The notes below the pieces were generated by a model that was not told where the DNA came from, did not search any database, and saw only the letters and a program-made list of their open reading frames with translations. Made by a program: the position numbers and the translations under genes. A stretch of 64,000 nucleotides of DNA from Bacteroidales bacterium (GTDB lineage Bacteria; Bacteroidota; Bacteroidia; Bacteroidales; UBA932), in the NCBI GenBank assembly GCA_017560825.1, contig JAFZED010000054.1, positions 1 to 64,000 of the forward strand, in the 5' to 3' direction. This document shows positions 46,011 to 54,787 of the stretch, piece after piece (the stretch's first letter is position 1; every line of letters starts with the position of its first letter).

Positions 46011-46628
46011 ATGAAAAGGTTCATATATATATTCACAGCGGCTTTGGCGCTTACGCTCGCCGCCGCTCCTTCCGCTCAGGCCCAGGAAAAGGCGACATCT
46101 CAGTTGCCATATAAATACGAATTCCGACTCGGCATATGCGGCTATCCGACGCTCGATTATGAGAATTTTACCCCTTACTACGATTATATATATTATAATG
46201 ACACTCCCATAAAGGACCTTTTCTCGGATTATGACGGACCTACCTATATGACGGGAAACATAATGGCGTCGCTTGACATCCATTACAGGAAAAGGATCAC
46301 TCTGTCGCTTGGACTTGCAACGAACGGCGTGTGGAAGAATCAGTACGACGTCTTTACCGATCAGAAGACAAGACGCGTGAATGGGGTGGTGATGACTGCT
46401 CTTTCCCAGATAAAGTTCAACTGGGTGGCAAGGGAGGTTGTGAGAGTGTATTCGTCTGTGGGACTGGGAATTACCGCAGGTGGGTTTGATGAGATTTCAG
46501 ATGCTTATCTTGCTGGTCAGGCAGTCTTGCTGGGTGTGAGTGTGGGCCGCAGGTTCGTGGGATTTGCAGAATGTGGTACCGGAAGTATGTATATGGGTGG
46601 AATGGTAGGAGTCGGTTATAGATTTTAA
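46011..46628 (+). CDS. Outer-membrane beta-barrel-like protein, second copy
   Basis: A protein of about 205 residues with signal peptide MKRFIYIFTAALALTLAAAP and a barrel-like mature part ending in GVGYRF. It is a diverged paralogue of 44642. The ATG at 46011 comes 1 bp after the stop of the preceding gene and gives the clean signal peptide; an earlier in-frame ATG would overlap that gene. It is followed by an overlapping start (TAATG) of the next lipoprotein. Confidence 0.7.
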   Translation: MKRFIYIFTAALALTLAAAPSAQAQEKATSQLPYKYEFRLGICGYPTLDYENFTPYYDYIYYNDTPIKDLFSDYDGPTYMTGNIMASLDIHYRKRITLSLGLATNGVWKNQYDVFTDQKTRRVNGVVMTALSQIKFNWVAREVVRVYSSVGLGITAGGFDEISDAYLAGQAVLLGVSVGRRFVGFAECGTGSMYMGGMVGVGYRF

Positions 46629-47311
46629 TGCTTATGAAGAAGATTTTAATATGCCTGTCGGCACTTGCTGCTGTGATTTCGTGTAAGGTCGTGGATCCTT
46701 TTGTGAATCCGACCAGCACGCAGTCTATGATCAGGTTCTGTTCTGATATGTTCAAAGATGATGTCGACACTTATCTGAAATATTTCTACAATGCCTATTA
46801 CATCGCCAAGTTTCAGGCTGGTGATGCTGAACTGAAGGTGTCGAAGGAGTACGACCTCGTCAGGACAGGGATGCAGGAGCGGAATGGGGTCTGTATCTAT
46901 GATTACCGTGAGTATGATTATAGGGGTGAGGATTTCTTTGCGGAAAAGGGCCTGTGTGTCATCAAACTGAGTGGCTGGCAGCGTGAACTTGCCATACTCA
47001 GGGATGAGGAAAACAAGTGGCTGATCGGCAGCGACGACGGAATGGCACTGGAGGTCACTGTCCTGGAGGAAACTGACGACGGGCTTCTTTTGAAGGTGAT
47101 TATGGAAGGTCACAAGACTGAGGAGTCGACCTACTCTGCTCTGTTGACGGCAGACGACCTTCGGGTCGAGTTCCGCCACAAGCGGATAGCGGAGGAGGTG
47201 ACGGCCATATATGACGGAGAGGTCACGATAGTCTTCTACAACGATGACTCCCTGCTCAAGACAATCAATATGACATTTTGTCAGTCAGAACTCACTTGGA
47301 ACATAATTTGA
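46628..47311 (+). CDS. Lipoprotein of unknown function, companion of the second barrel protein
   Basis: A 227-residue protein with lipobox AAVISC. The start overlaps the stop of the barrel gene as TAATG, an arrangement that suggests coupled translation; an alternative ATG at 46634 would shorten it by two residues. The mature part is acidic and strand-rich without a recognised fold. A terminator at 47318 ends the operon. Confidence 0.65.
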   Translation: MLMKKILICLSALAAVISCKVVDPFVNPTSTQSMIRFCSDMFKDDVDTYLKYFYNAYYIAKFQAGDAELKVSKEYDLVRTGMQERNGVCIYDYREYDYRGEDFFAEKGLCVIKLSGWQRELAILRDEENKWLIGSDDGMALEVTVLEETDDGLLLKVIMEGHKTEESTYSALLTADDLRVEFRHKRIAEEVTAIYDGEVTIVFYNDDSLLKTINMTFCQSELTWNII

Positions 47312-47317
47312 CTATAC

Positions 47318-47345
47318 AAGGTCGTCCTCCGGGACGGCCTTTTTT
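47318..47345 (+). terminator. Intrinsic terminator after the barrel/lipoprotein operon
   Basis: Stem aaggtcgtcc/ggacggcctt (one G-T pair) followed by a run of T, 6 bp after the stop at 47311. Confidence 0.8.
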
Positions 47346-47347
47346 AT

Positions 47348-47408
47348 CCCGAGCTTCGGCTTGTCATCTCGAGCTTCGGCTTGTCATCCCGAGCTTGTCG
47401 AGGGATCT
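47348..47408. repeat. 20-bp direct repeats of the cccgagctt-cggcttgtcat type
   Basis: Three consecutive units: cccgagcttcggcttgtcat, ctcgagcttcggcttgtcat and a variant cccgagcttgtcgagggatct. The last unit contains the small hairpin ccgagcttgtcgagg-like arms. It lies between the terminator and htpG, so it may sit in the htpG leader. Confidence 0.75.
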
Positions 47409-47434
47409 AAGTGAAACGTTAAAATATAAAAGAT

Positions 47435-49339
47435 ATGTCAACAACAGGAACAATAGGAGTAACCACCGAGAACATATTCCCGGTAATCAAGAAATTTCTC
47501 TATTCAGATCACGAAATCTTCCTTAGAGAGCTCGTGGCCAATGCAGTAGATGCTACACAGAAGATGAAGGCGCTTGCTGCTTCTGGCGAGTGTAACGCTG
47601 AGCTCGGAGAGCTTGCGGTACGTATCGAGCTGGATGAAGCGGCGAAGACCCTGAAGGTCATCGACAACGGTATCGGTATGACAGAGGAAGAAGTGGATAA
47701 ATATATCAACCAGATTGCATTCTCGTCAGCAGGGGAGTTCCTGGAGAAGTACAAGGACCAGCTCAGCAGCATCATCGGCCACTTCGGTCTAGGATTCTAT
47801 TCTGCATTTATGGTTGCTGAGAAGGTGACCATCGAGACACTCTCTTGGAAAGATGGTGCAAAGGCTGTGAAGTGGAGCTGCGACGGCTCTCCTGAGTACA
47901 CGATGGAGGAATGCGCCAAGCTTGACAGAGGTACAGTCATCACACTTTACATAGCTGATGATGAGAAGGAATATGCAGAGAAGTCGCGTATTTCGACCCT
48001 TCTGAACAAGTACTGCAAGTTTATGCCGGTGCCTGTAATTTTCGGTAAAGAACAGGAGTGGAAAGATGGTAAATATATTGATACAGAGAAGGATGACCTT
48101 ATCAATAAAGTGGAGCCGCTTTGGGCCCGCAAGCCGGCTGACCTGAAGGATGAGGACTACAATGAGTTCTACAAGGCTCTGTATCCTATGGCTGAGGAAC
48201 CGCTTTTCCATATTCACCTCAATGTGGATTATCCGTTCAACCTCACCGGTATCCTTTATTTCCCTAAGATCAAGAACAATGTAGAGATCTCACGCAACAA
48301 GATCCAGCTGTACTGCAATCAGATGTTCGTGACAGACTCGGTAGACAACATAGTTCCAGACTTCCTTACACTTCTTCACGGAGTCATCGACTCACCTGAC
48401 ATTCCGCTCAATGTGTCGAGAAGCTACCTCCAGAGCGATTCCAATGTAAAGAAGATTTCTACATACATCACCAAGAAGGTGGCAGACCGTCTTGACGAGA
48501 TCTTCAGAAACGAGCGTCAGCAGCTCGAGGAGAAGTGGGACAACCTCAAGCTTTTCATCGAGTACGGAATGCTCTCTGACGAGAAGTTCTGCGACAGGGC
48601 TATGAAGTTCTGCCTTCTCAAGAACACAGAGAACAAGTATTTCAGCATAGAGGACTACAAGACTGCAGTGGCAGGGGAGCAGACAGATAAGGACAACAAG
48701 GTCGTGCTTCTTTATGCGACAGACCAGGAGGCACAGTACTCGTTCATCGAGGCTGCCAAGTCCAAGGGTTATGACGTCCTCCTGATGGACTGCCAGCTTG
48801 ACAGCCATTTCGTGAACCTTCTCGAGACCAAGCTTGAGAATGTGACATTTGCGCGTGTGGACTCGGACAGTGTGGACAACCTGATTGCAAAAGAAGACAA
48901 GATCCGTCCGGAACTCTCTGAGACTGAGCAGGAAGACCTTTCTGCCATCTTCCAGACTGTACTTCCGAAGGAGAACCAGTACTATGTGCAGGCTGACAAT
49001 CTTGGTGAGAATGCAATGCCTATCCTCATCACTCAGAGCGAGTTTATGAGACGCTATCGCGAGATGTCTGCAATGGGAGGCGGAATGAACTTCTATGGAG
49101 AGATGCCGCCGATGTACAACATCACAGTGAATATGCAGAACCCTCTCGTTGCAAAGATCCTTGCAGCCAAGCCTGCTGACCTTCACAAGGAGGAACTTGC
49201 AGACTTCGCATCAGGAAACGAGATGCTCAAGCAGGTTGTAGACCTCGCCCTCCTGGCAAACGGAATGCTCAAAGGAAAAGACCTCAGCGACTTCATTGCT
49301 CGCAGTGCCAAGGTCGTAGAAGACGCTTACTTGAAGTAA
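47435..49339 (+). CDS. htpG: Chaperone protein HtpG (Hsp90)
   Basis: A 634-residue Hsp90 homologue. The N-terminal GHKL ATPase has FLRELVANAVDATQKMKALA, VIDNGIGMTEEEVDKYI and GHFGLGFYSAFMVAEKV. The middle domain includes GVIDSPDIPLNVSRSYLQSD with the catalytic Arg region, and a dimerisation domain completes it. The usual bacterial length is about 620-680. The leader contains three 20-bp repeats. It is convergent with folE across element E2. Confidence 0.97.
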   Translation: MSTTGTIGVTTENIFPVIKKFLYSDHEIFLRELVANAVDATQKMKALAASGECNAELGELAVRIELDEAAKTLKVIDNGIGMTEEEVDKYINQIAFSSAGEFLEKYKDQLSSIIGHFGLGFYSAFMVAEKVTIETLSWKDGAKAVKWSCDGSPEYTMEECAKLDRGTVITLYIADDEKEYAEKSRISTLLNKYCKFMPVPVIFGKEQEWKDGKYIDTEKDDLINKVEPLWARKPADLKDEDYNEFYKALYPMAEEPLFHIHLNVDYPFNLTGILYFPKIKNNVEISRNKIQLYCNQMFVTDSVDNIVPDFLTLLHGVIDSPDIPLNVSRSYLQSDSNVKKISTYITKKVADRLDEIFRNERQQLEEKWDNLKLFIEYGMLSDEKFCDRAMKFCLLKNTENKYFSIEDYKTAVAGEQTDKDNKVVLLYATDQEAQYSFIEAAKSKGYDVLLMDCQLDSHFVNLLETKLENVTFARVDSDSVDNLIAKEDKIRPELSETEQEDLSAIFQTVLPKENQYYVQADNLGENAMPILITQSEFMRRYREMSAMGGGMNFYGEMPPMYNITVNMQNPLVAKILAAKPADLHKEELADFASGNEMLKQVVDLALLANGMLKGKDLSDFIARSAKVVEDAYLK

Positions 49340-49348
49340 TACTATATT

Positions 49349-49450
49349 ATAAGACCGGCAGATATGGAGGTGACATGCCACCCCCGGCTAGGGGGTGAGA
49401 TAGCGACAAAGTCGCGTCTCGGGGGTCACCGGAATATCTGCCGGTCTTAT
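49349..49450. repeat. 102-bp multi-hairpin element E2 between htpG and folE
   Basis: Outer arms ataagaccggcagatat/atatctgccggtcttat pair perfectly over 17 bp. Inside are ggtgac/gtcacc, then hairpins caccccc-ggcta-gggggtg and gcgac-aaa-gtcgc. It may act as the bidirectional terminator of convergent genes. The inner core resembles element E1 at 22626-22761 although the outer arms are unrelated. Confidence 0.75.
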
Positions 49451-49451
49451 A

Positions 49452-50039
49452 TTATTTAATAAGATTCAGGAATTCGTTTCGGGTGCGTTCGTCTTTGAGG
49501 AAGATGCCGCTGAAGGCCGATGTGGTTGTCATTGCATTGGCCTTCTGCACTCCTCGGAGAGTCATACAGGTGTGGGACGCCTCGATGACCACTGCCACTC
49601 CAAGCGGTTCGAGAGTCTCCTGAATGCAGTTCAGGATCTGGTTGGTCAGTCTCTCCTGTACCTGAAGCCTGCGTGCAAAAGTCTCTACAACTCTGGCGAT
49701 CTTGCTCAGGCCTGTGATTGTGCCGTTAGGGATGTAAGCCACGTGAGCCTTGCCGATGAAGGGCATAACGTGATGCTCACAGGTAGAATAAAGCTCGATG
49801 TCCTTCACAAGGACCATCTGGCTGTACTCCTCTTTGAAGATCGCACTGCGCAGAATCTCTGCACCATCCTGCTGGGAGCCGTGTGTAAGGAACTGCAATG
49901 CCTTCGCCACGCGCTCGGGAGTCTTCACAAGCCCCTCGCGCTCCGGATCCTCGCCCAATAGACGTAGTATCTCCCTATAGTGCTCCGCTATCGCCTGAGT
50001 GGTCTGCTGGTCGTAAATCTCTTCTTTTCTATATGCCAT
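49452..50039 (-). CDS. folE: GTP cyclohydrolase I
   Basis: A protein of about 195 residues that makes 7,8-dihydroneopterin triphosphate from GTP, the entry to folate synthesis. Zinc ligands appear in [10 protein letters not shown] and [12 protein letters not shown]; other core segments are [32 protein letters not shown] and [12 protein letters not shown]. The ATG at 50039 ([14 protein letters not shown]) gives the usual length; an in-frame ATG at 50129 adds 30 residues without family features and is less likely. The resulting 5' leader of about 95 nt contains ctgtcc/ggacag arms. Confidence 0.93.
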   Translation of the reverse strand: MAYRKEEIYDQQTTQAIAEHYREILRLLGEDPEREGLVKTPERVAKALQFLTHGSQQDGAEILRSAIFKEEYSQMVLVKDIELYSTCEHHVMPFIGKAHVAYIPNGTITGLSKIARVVETFARRLQVQERLTNQILNCIQETLEPLGVAVVIEASHTCMTLRGVQKANAMTTTSAFSGIFLKDERTRNEFLNLIK

Positions 50040-50142
50040 AATCTGCTGTTTTATACCAATTTGACTGTTTTCCTGTCCATTGTCGGACAGTGGTACGGAC
50101 TTTGCTCCGTCACCTACTCGGATTTTCATTAAAAAATCTGTG

Positions 50143-50150
50143 CAAAATTA
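50143..50150 (-). promoter_or_regulatory. -7 box of folE
   Basis: TAATTTTG on the minus strand matches TAnnTTTG, about 104 bp upstream of the chosen folE start. Confidence 0.5.
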
Positions 50151-50182
50151 GAAAAAAAACATCATCATTAAATTATTTTGTC

Positions 50183-50190
50183 TATATTTG
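50183..50190 (+). promoter_or_regulatory. -7 box of the DUF2795 gene
   Basis: TATATTTG, 65 bp upstream of the ATG at 50255. Confidence 0.6.
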
Positions 50191-50254
50191 CGCCCCCCTT
50201 TTACAGGGATAATGCTTAATAATTGATTATTAACAATTTAAACTTATACTAAAG

Positions 50255-50476
50255 ATGTATTGGACACTTGAACTAGCCTCTAAACTTGAGGATGCACCTT
50301 GGCCAGCAACTAAAGAAGAACTCATCGACTACGCCACACGTTCTGGAGCTTGGGCTGAAGTAGTAGAGAACCTCGAAGAACTCGAGGACGACGGCGAAAT
50401 CTACGAGAGCATCGAAGACATATGGCCTGACTACCCATCAAAAGACGATTTCTTTTGGAATGAGGAGGAGTATTAA
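50255..50476 (+). CDS. DUF2795 family small protein
   Basis: A 73-residue acidic protein of the DUF2795 family, conserved as a small single gene in Bacteroidota. It holds WTLELASKLEDAPWPATKEELIDYATRSGAWAEVVENLEELEDDGEIYESIEDIWPDYPSKDDFFWNEEEY-type family features: a helix with KEELIDYA followed by EVVENLEEL and an aromatic/acidic tail (DFFWNEEEY). Its role is unknown; it has been proposed to be a small helical regulator but nothing here proves it. It has its own promoter and a shared terminator with the next gene. Confidence 0.92.
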   Translation: MYWTLELASKLEDAPWPATKEELIDYATRSGAWAEVVENLEELEDDGEIYESIEDIWPDYPSKDDFFWNEEEY

Positions 50477-50497
50477 TAAATTGGATATTAATGAGTT

Positions 50498-50538
50498 ATA
50501 AATACGGGACAGCTTGCAGAAGCTGTCCCGTATTTATT
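50498..50538. terminator. Bidirectional terminator between DUF2795 and the beta-helix gene
   Basis: Stem aatacgggacagctt/aagctgtcccgtatt with loop GCAG, flanked by A/T-rich ends on both sides; serves two convergent genes. Confidence 0.85.
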
Positions 50539-50539
50539 T

Positions 50540-53365
50540 CTAATTTCTGGCTGTGTTTCTGTTGCCGTCAGCGAGGGTGAGGGTGTGTCCGTCGACAATG
50601 ACAGTGCCCTTGGTGTCAAGGAACTGAACGTAATAGGCCTGGCCTATGAACGGTGCCTTGCTGCTGTGCATATATTGTACTGGCAGGCAGATGGTTTCTG
50701 AGTCTGCGGTGCAGCCTTCTATAACAATTGTCTCACCCTTTTTAGTGCGTACATCTCCTATCAATGTACTTACGTGGCGTCCGGGAACAAGGTAGAAGCC
50801 AATATTCGTCGCTGCAGTTGCCGCCAGCTTGCCTAAAGTTCCTTCACCCGTTATGCTTGCTTCCTGATCGTTCTGTCCCCAGGCCTGGATTGTAGTGCCT
50901 CGTACGTGCGAGTCTGTAACTGTGGCTTCGCCTAAGATCATACCGGCCAGTGGCCCTACTTCTCCGTATGAATAGAAATCGGCTCTGACGGTAACCTCAT
51001 TCTGGCTTATTGAGATGACTTGTGTAAAAGGTTCAAGATGATCCTCACATCTGTAGTTCTCTATATGGCAGTCATTTACCGTGCAGTTGACCATTGTCCC
51101 TCTCAGGTGGGCAGTCAGTATGCCTACTCCCTGCAATGCGAACACGCGGCTGTTGTAGACGTGGATGTTTTCCATCGTATATCTGGCTGTTGATGAACTT
51201 GACACCTTTCCCATTACAATGGCTCCTGATGAGTGGTCTTCCTCTATGCCATCCTTCCCTGTGTCGCTCTTGACCCTCGAGATGACATTGCAGTTGTAGA
51301 AATTGAGGTTTCTGTGGATTGTTTCAGTAGCTTTCCTTGTGGATCTGATAAAGGCTGCACTTGTGATCGTTCCATCTCCTGAAGTGATGTTCATATTGTA
51401 AATAGTATGATTATTACCTTCAAGAAGGTCTACGTAGGTGAACATCGGTGTGTAGTTGTCGTCACCGCTTTCTGCGGCACTGTAAGCAAACTCTTCCGGT
51501 ACATATGTAATACCGTCTGCACCGGCTCCATACATATCCACATTTTCCCTGAAATATATCGCCGCTGGAGAGGCGCTGATCTTGGATCTTGCTCCTGCCA
51601 GGTCGAAGGCCGAATATATCATTATCCTTTTTTCGCCCTCGATGACCTGCGAATCCGGTGTGTCGTCATATGCGGACTTTGCCAGCAGAGGCTTTACCTG
51701 TGTCTGTCCGTCCCATCGTGGTATAAAGCGGTTTTCGCCGTAATTGACAATGCCTCGGTAACATTCCTCTCCTCCGAGCCAGGAGTTGAAGTGTGAGAAG
51801 TCAATCTCGGAGAGCCATATACCTTCATTTCCTTCTATGTATGTGGATTTCAGCTCTTTGAGTTCATTCGCAGGGGTGACGTCGCAGTCTGATCCAAAGG
51901 TGATTGTCTCACCGTTATCATATCCTCTGAGGCGACCGACGAACCATCCCTCCTTGGTAGTGCCTGCAATGCCGGTGTTATATATATGACAGTTTTTGAA
52001 GGTGACGTTCATCTTTTCTGCACGGCTGCTCTTCGATTTTCTGGATATATATCCTGCGATTCCTCCTGCTGCTCCATCTGCTGCCCTGACGTGGGAGTTC
52101 CTGATGTTGATATTGGTGAAACTGCTGCTTCCTTTGAGGGTGTTCACCAGCATTCCGACATCTGCGGTCTCGATGCCCTCAACTTTCGAGTCTTCAATTG
52201 TTATATTCCTGACGTTCAGATTCTGGGCGGTTACTCCGAAGAGTCCAGCTTGCAACTCCAGGCCTTTCAGCGTGTGGCCATTACCATCAAATGTGGCTTT
52301 TGCCGGAAGATGAAGCGGCTGCTGTCCTGACTTATGTCCCATATCGATGTCAGTGATGACCTTGAATGTCAGACCGGATCCCAATGTGTCAGTGTGAGCG
52401 GCTTCTGATAGCCAGACGATGTCTTCAGCGCTGTCGATGATGTAGCAGGAAGGGTCGGCTGGGTCGACAGTTAAAGTGGATGCAGTAGGATATGTCCCAT
52501 CCCAGATGCTGTAATTGTTGTGAGCAGAAGATGTCTGGAGGCTGATTTCATATTCTTTGCCCTGCTCAATGGAAATGGCCGTATCACCATTGAAACTGTA
52601 TGAGGCGATTTCCGCACCACCTTTGATAATCCTCGCAGTGCAAGTGATGGTCACGCTGCTGTCTGAGGGCGCAACGATGTAGTTTTCAGATATGTTAAAG
52701 ATGTTCCCGGAGGTTCCGAGAGGAATATCGTCGAATTCGAATGTGAGTTCTCCCGTATATGACGTAAGTTCTCCCGTGAATGGATTAAAGCCGCTGGGGA
52801 GGCTTTCGAATGTCAGTCTTGCACTTTCTGCAGGGGAGGTGTCTGTAAATCTCAGATGTGCTGCAGGGCTCTTGAGTGGAATGGTTTCTATGCTGTCAGC
52901 AGGGGAGTCCGGACTTATGATGACTGAGCAGTAAAGAGCATACATCTCCTTCATCTTTTGAGTTCCGCCGTCAAGGTAGTCGGAGTAATCTACGTTTACG
53001 GTGCCGTCTTCTGTGAAACTGTATGCGGTGTTGTCTTTGTCGTCAGCCCAGAACAATATGGCATATGTCTTTCTGTTGTACAGTTTTACTTTCATTCCAT
53101 CTCTGAGAGCGTCTGACCAGGATTCGGTGATCGTGTCCAATGGGGATAGCTCTCCGGAGAAATTATGGTATATTACAGCCTGCAACCGGTTTACCGGGTA
53201 TGTAGCACTGATAGGGTCAGCAGGTTGGTCATCCTGCTCAGTTCTGAACTGGAAAGTCACCTCAGTCTGACTTCCAAGTAAAAGTTCGCTTAAGTCTACA
53301 AGAGTGCACGATGGCAGTGTCTGCAGAAGAAGGAACAAAATAGGTGTAGCAATCTTATTTTTCAT
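50540..53365 (-). CDS. Large surface lipoprotein with fimbrillin-like N-terminus and beta-helix repeats
   Basis: A 941-residue lipoprotein (lipobox TLPSC). Residues about 30-280 resemble Mfa/FimB-type or DUF5119-like fimbrial accessory domains: TEVTFQFRTEQDD, NRLQAVIYHNFSGELSPLDTI, and a beta-sandwich with SEDYIVAPSDSSVTI-like strands. From about 300 it becomes a parallel beta-helix-like series (LTFKVITDIDMG, ATFDGNGHTLKGLEL, GLFGVTAQNLNVRNITIED, GGIAGYISRKS), as in GLUG/pectate-lyase-like repeats. Such proteins are probably surface adhesins or glycan-binding scaffolds. It is a single gene, divergent from the GH5 gene. Confidence 0.75.
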   Translation of the reverse strand: MKNKIATPILFLLLQTLPSCTLVDLSELLLGSQTEVTFQFRTEQDDQPADPISATYPVNRLQAVIYHNFSGELSPLDTITESWSDALRDGMKVKLYNRKTYAILFWADDKDNTAYSFTEDGTVNVDYSDYLDGGTQKMKEMYALYCSVIISPDSPADSIETIPLKSPAAHLRFTDTSPAESARLTFESLPSGFNPFTGELTSYTGELTFEFDDIPLGTSGNIFNISENYIVAPSDSSVTITCTARIIKGGAEIASYSFNGDTAISIEQGKEYEISLQTSSAHNNYSIWDGTYPTASTLTVDPADPSCYIIDSAEDIVWLSEAAHTDTLGSGLTFKVITDIDMGHKSGQQPLHLPAKATFDGNGHTLKGLELQAGLFGVTAQNLNVRNITIEDSKVEGIETADVGMLVNTLKGSSSFTNINIRNSHVRAADGAAGGIAGYISRKSKSSRAEKMNVTFKNCHIYNTGIAGTTKEGWFVGRLRGYDNGETITFGSDCDVTPANELKELKSTYIEGNEGIWLSEIDFSHFNSWLGGEECYRGIVNYGENRFIPRWDGQTQVKPLLAKSAYDDTPDSQVIEGEKRIMIYSAFDLAGARSKISASPAAIYFRENVDMYGAGADGITYVPEEFAYSAAESGDDNYTPMFTYVDLLEGNNHTIYNMNITSGDGTITSAAFIRSTRKATETIHRNLNFYNCNVISRVKSDTGKDGIEEDHSSGAIVMGKVSSSSTARYTMENIHVYNSRVFALQGVGILTAHLRGTMVNCTVNDCHIENYRCEDHLEPFTQVISISQNEVTVRADFYSYGEVGPLAGMILGEATVTDSHVRGTTIQAWGQNDQEASITGEGTLGKLAATAATNIGFYLVPGRHVSTLIGDVRTKKGETIVIEGCTADSETICLPVQYMHSSKAPFIGQAYYVQFLDTKGTVIVDGHTLTLADGNRNTARN

Positions 53366-53443
53366 ATTTGAGGCTTAGGCAAAAAGCGGACGATTTTCAT
53401 AATTATATGCCTGTAAATGAGGGTTATGTTGCGATGTAATTCA

Positions 53444-53451
53444 TATATTTG
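53444..53451 (+). promoter_or_regulatory. -7 box of the xylan-type cluster
   Basis: TATATTTG, 37 bp upstream of the GH5 start at 53488; the likely promoter for the first gene of the cluster. Confidence 0.6.
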
Positions 53452-53487
53452 TAGAATTAACCATAGAAACCAATAATCAATCACACT

Positions 53488-54585
53488 ATGAAACGTCTTC
53501 TTTTACTATTCCTGGCTGTAGCAGCCGTCTTTTCTTGTGCTCAGAAAGAGTCTGATGATAAGTTTGTCCTCAGCAAGGGAGTCAACATTGCTCATTGGTT
53601 GTCTCAGAGTGAGGCAAGAGGTGAGTTCAGAGAGCAGTATTTCACTGAGAATGATGTCCGTCAGATAGCTCAGTGGGGTTTTGACCACGTGAGGATCCCG
53701 ATTGATGAGGAGCAGATGTTCCTTGAAGACGGTACCAAGGATGAGGAAGCATTCAGACTGCTCCATAAGGCACTTGAGCTTTGTGGAAAGTACAATCTGA
53801 GGGCAATTGTGGACCTGCACATTCTCAGAAGTCACCATTTCAATGCTGCATATAAGCCTCTGTTTACTGAGAAGGCTGCACAGGAGGCATTCTTTGAATG
53901 CTGGAGAAAACTTTCGGCAGAACTCAAGGACTATAGTACCTCGATGGTGGCATATGAGCTTATGAATGAGCCTGTTGCTGATGATCACGAGGATTGGAAC
54001 AAGCTTGTCAAGGAGGCTTATTCGGTAATCCGTGAAAATGAAAAGGACAGGGTGATCGTGATAGGAAGCAATATGTGGCAGTCCTACTCGACAGCCCAGT
54101 ACCTCGCCCTTCCTGAAGGTGACCCGAACATCATCCTCAGCTTCCACTATTATGAGCCTATGATATTGACTCACTATCAGGCAAGCTGGACTGAATACAA
54201 GGATTATGGCGGTGAGGTCAACTATCCTGGCCAGACTGTGACAGAAGAGCAGATCGGTTCGCGCCCTGCAGTCGAGCAGGCTGCATTCGGCAGATGGACT
54301 TCGGAGAAATATGACAAAGAGCGTTTCGTCCGTGATTTCACAATGGCAGTCGAGGTCGCTGAGCGCTATGGAATACCTGTTTATTGCGGTGAGTACGGCT
54401 GCCTCTCAGATGAGGTCAATGACCAGCAGCGTTATGGCTGGCTTACTGACATAAATGATGTCTTCGACGAAATGGGAATCGCCCGCACAGTGTGGTGCTA
54501 CCGCGAAGGCGAGGACGGCTTCGGCGTACTTTCAGGCTTGACCGGCCCGGTCGACGAGCAGATGCTGGAGGCTTTGTTGAAATAG
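53488..54585 (+). CDS. GH5-family glycoside hydrolase lipoprotein
   Basis: A 365-residue lipoprotein (lipobox AAVFSC) with a TIM-barrel glycoside hydrolase of family GH5. It shows GVNIAHWLSQSE, FDHVRIPIDEEQM, AIVDLHI, the acid/base Glu in YELMNEPV and the nucleophile Glu in VYCGEYGC. Family GH5 members cleave beta-1,4 glucans, mannans or xylans; the neighbours suggest a plant hemicellulose. It is the first gene of the cluster, and after its stop comes the repeated element at 54595 before the GH43 gene. Confidence 0.9.
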   Translation: MKRLLLLFLAVAAVFSCAQKESDDKFVLSKGVNIAHWLSQSEARGEFREQYFTENDVRQIAQWGFDHVRIPIDEEQMFLEDGTKDEEAFRLLHKALELCGKYNLRAIVDLHILRSHHFNAAYKPLFTEKAAQEAFFECWRKLSAELKDYSTSMVAYELMNEPVADDHEDWNKLVKEAYSVIRENEKDRVIVIGSNMWQSYSTAQYLALPEGDPNIILSFHYYEPMILTHYQASWTEYKDYGGEVNYPGQTVTEEQIGSRPAVEQAAFGRWTSEKYDKERFVRDFTMAVEVAERYGIPVYCGEYGCLSDEVNDQQRYGWLTDINDVFDEMGIARTVWCYREGEDGFGVLSGLTGPVDEQMLEALLK

Positions 54586-54594
54586 TAATATATA

Positions 54595-54779
54595 GAACTT
54601 AACTTTCGCATTTGCGAAAGCACCTTATTTTGAGACCTTCAGGTCGATGGAAAGTCCCCTTTCCGAGAAAGGGGATTTAGGGGATAGGTAACGTAAAGGC
54701 AGAAGGTGCGGTGGGAAAAAGTTTCGCAAGTCTCACCAATCTTCAATATATCAACAACTTATCACTTGCGAAACTTGAG
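54595..54779. repeat. 185-bp repeated element, copy B
   Basis: Second copy of the element at 30773-30958, in opposite orientation on the chromosome but in the same orientation relative to the gene it precedes. Hairpin arms ctttcgca/tgcgaaag, gacct/aggtc, tccccttt/aagggga and gtttcgcaagt/acttgcgaaac are kept, with changed loops. Its end lies 8 bp before the GH43 start codon. Confidence 0.85.
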
Positions 54780-54787
54780 TATAGAAT

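Noticed and set aside
49452..50129. Longer folE starting at 50129
   Set aside because: The extra 30 residues lack family features, and the shorter start gives the usual enzyme length.
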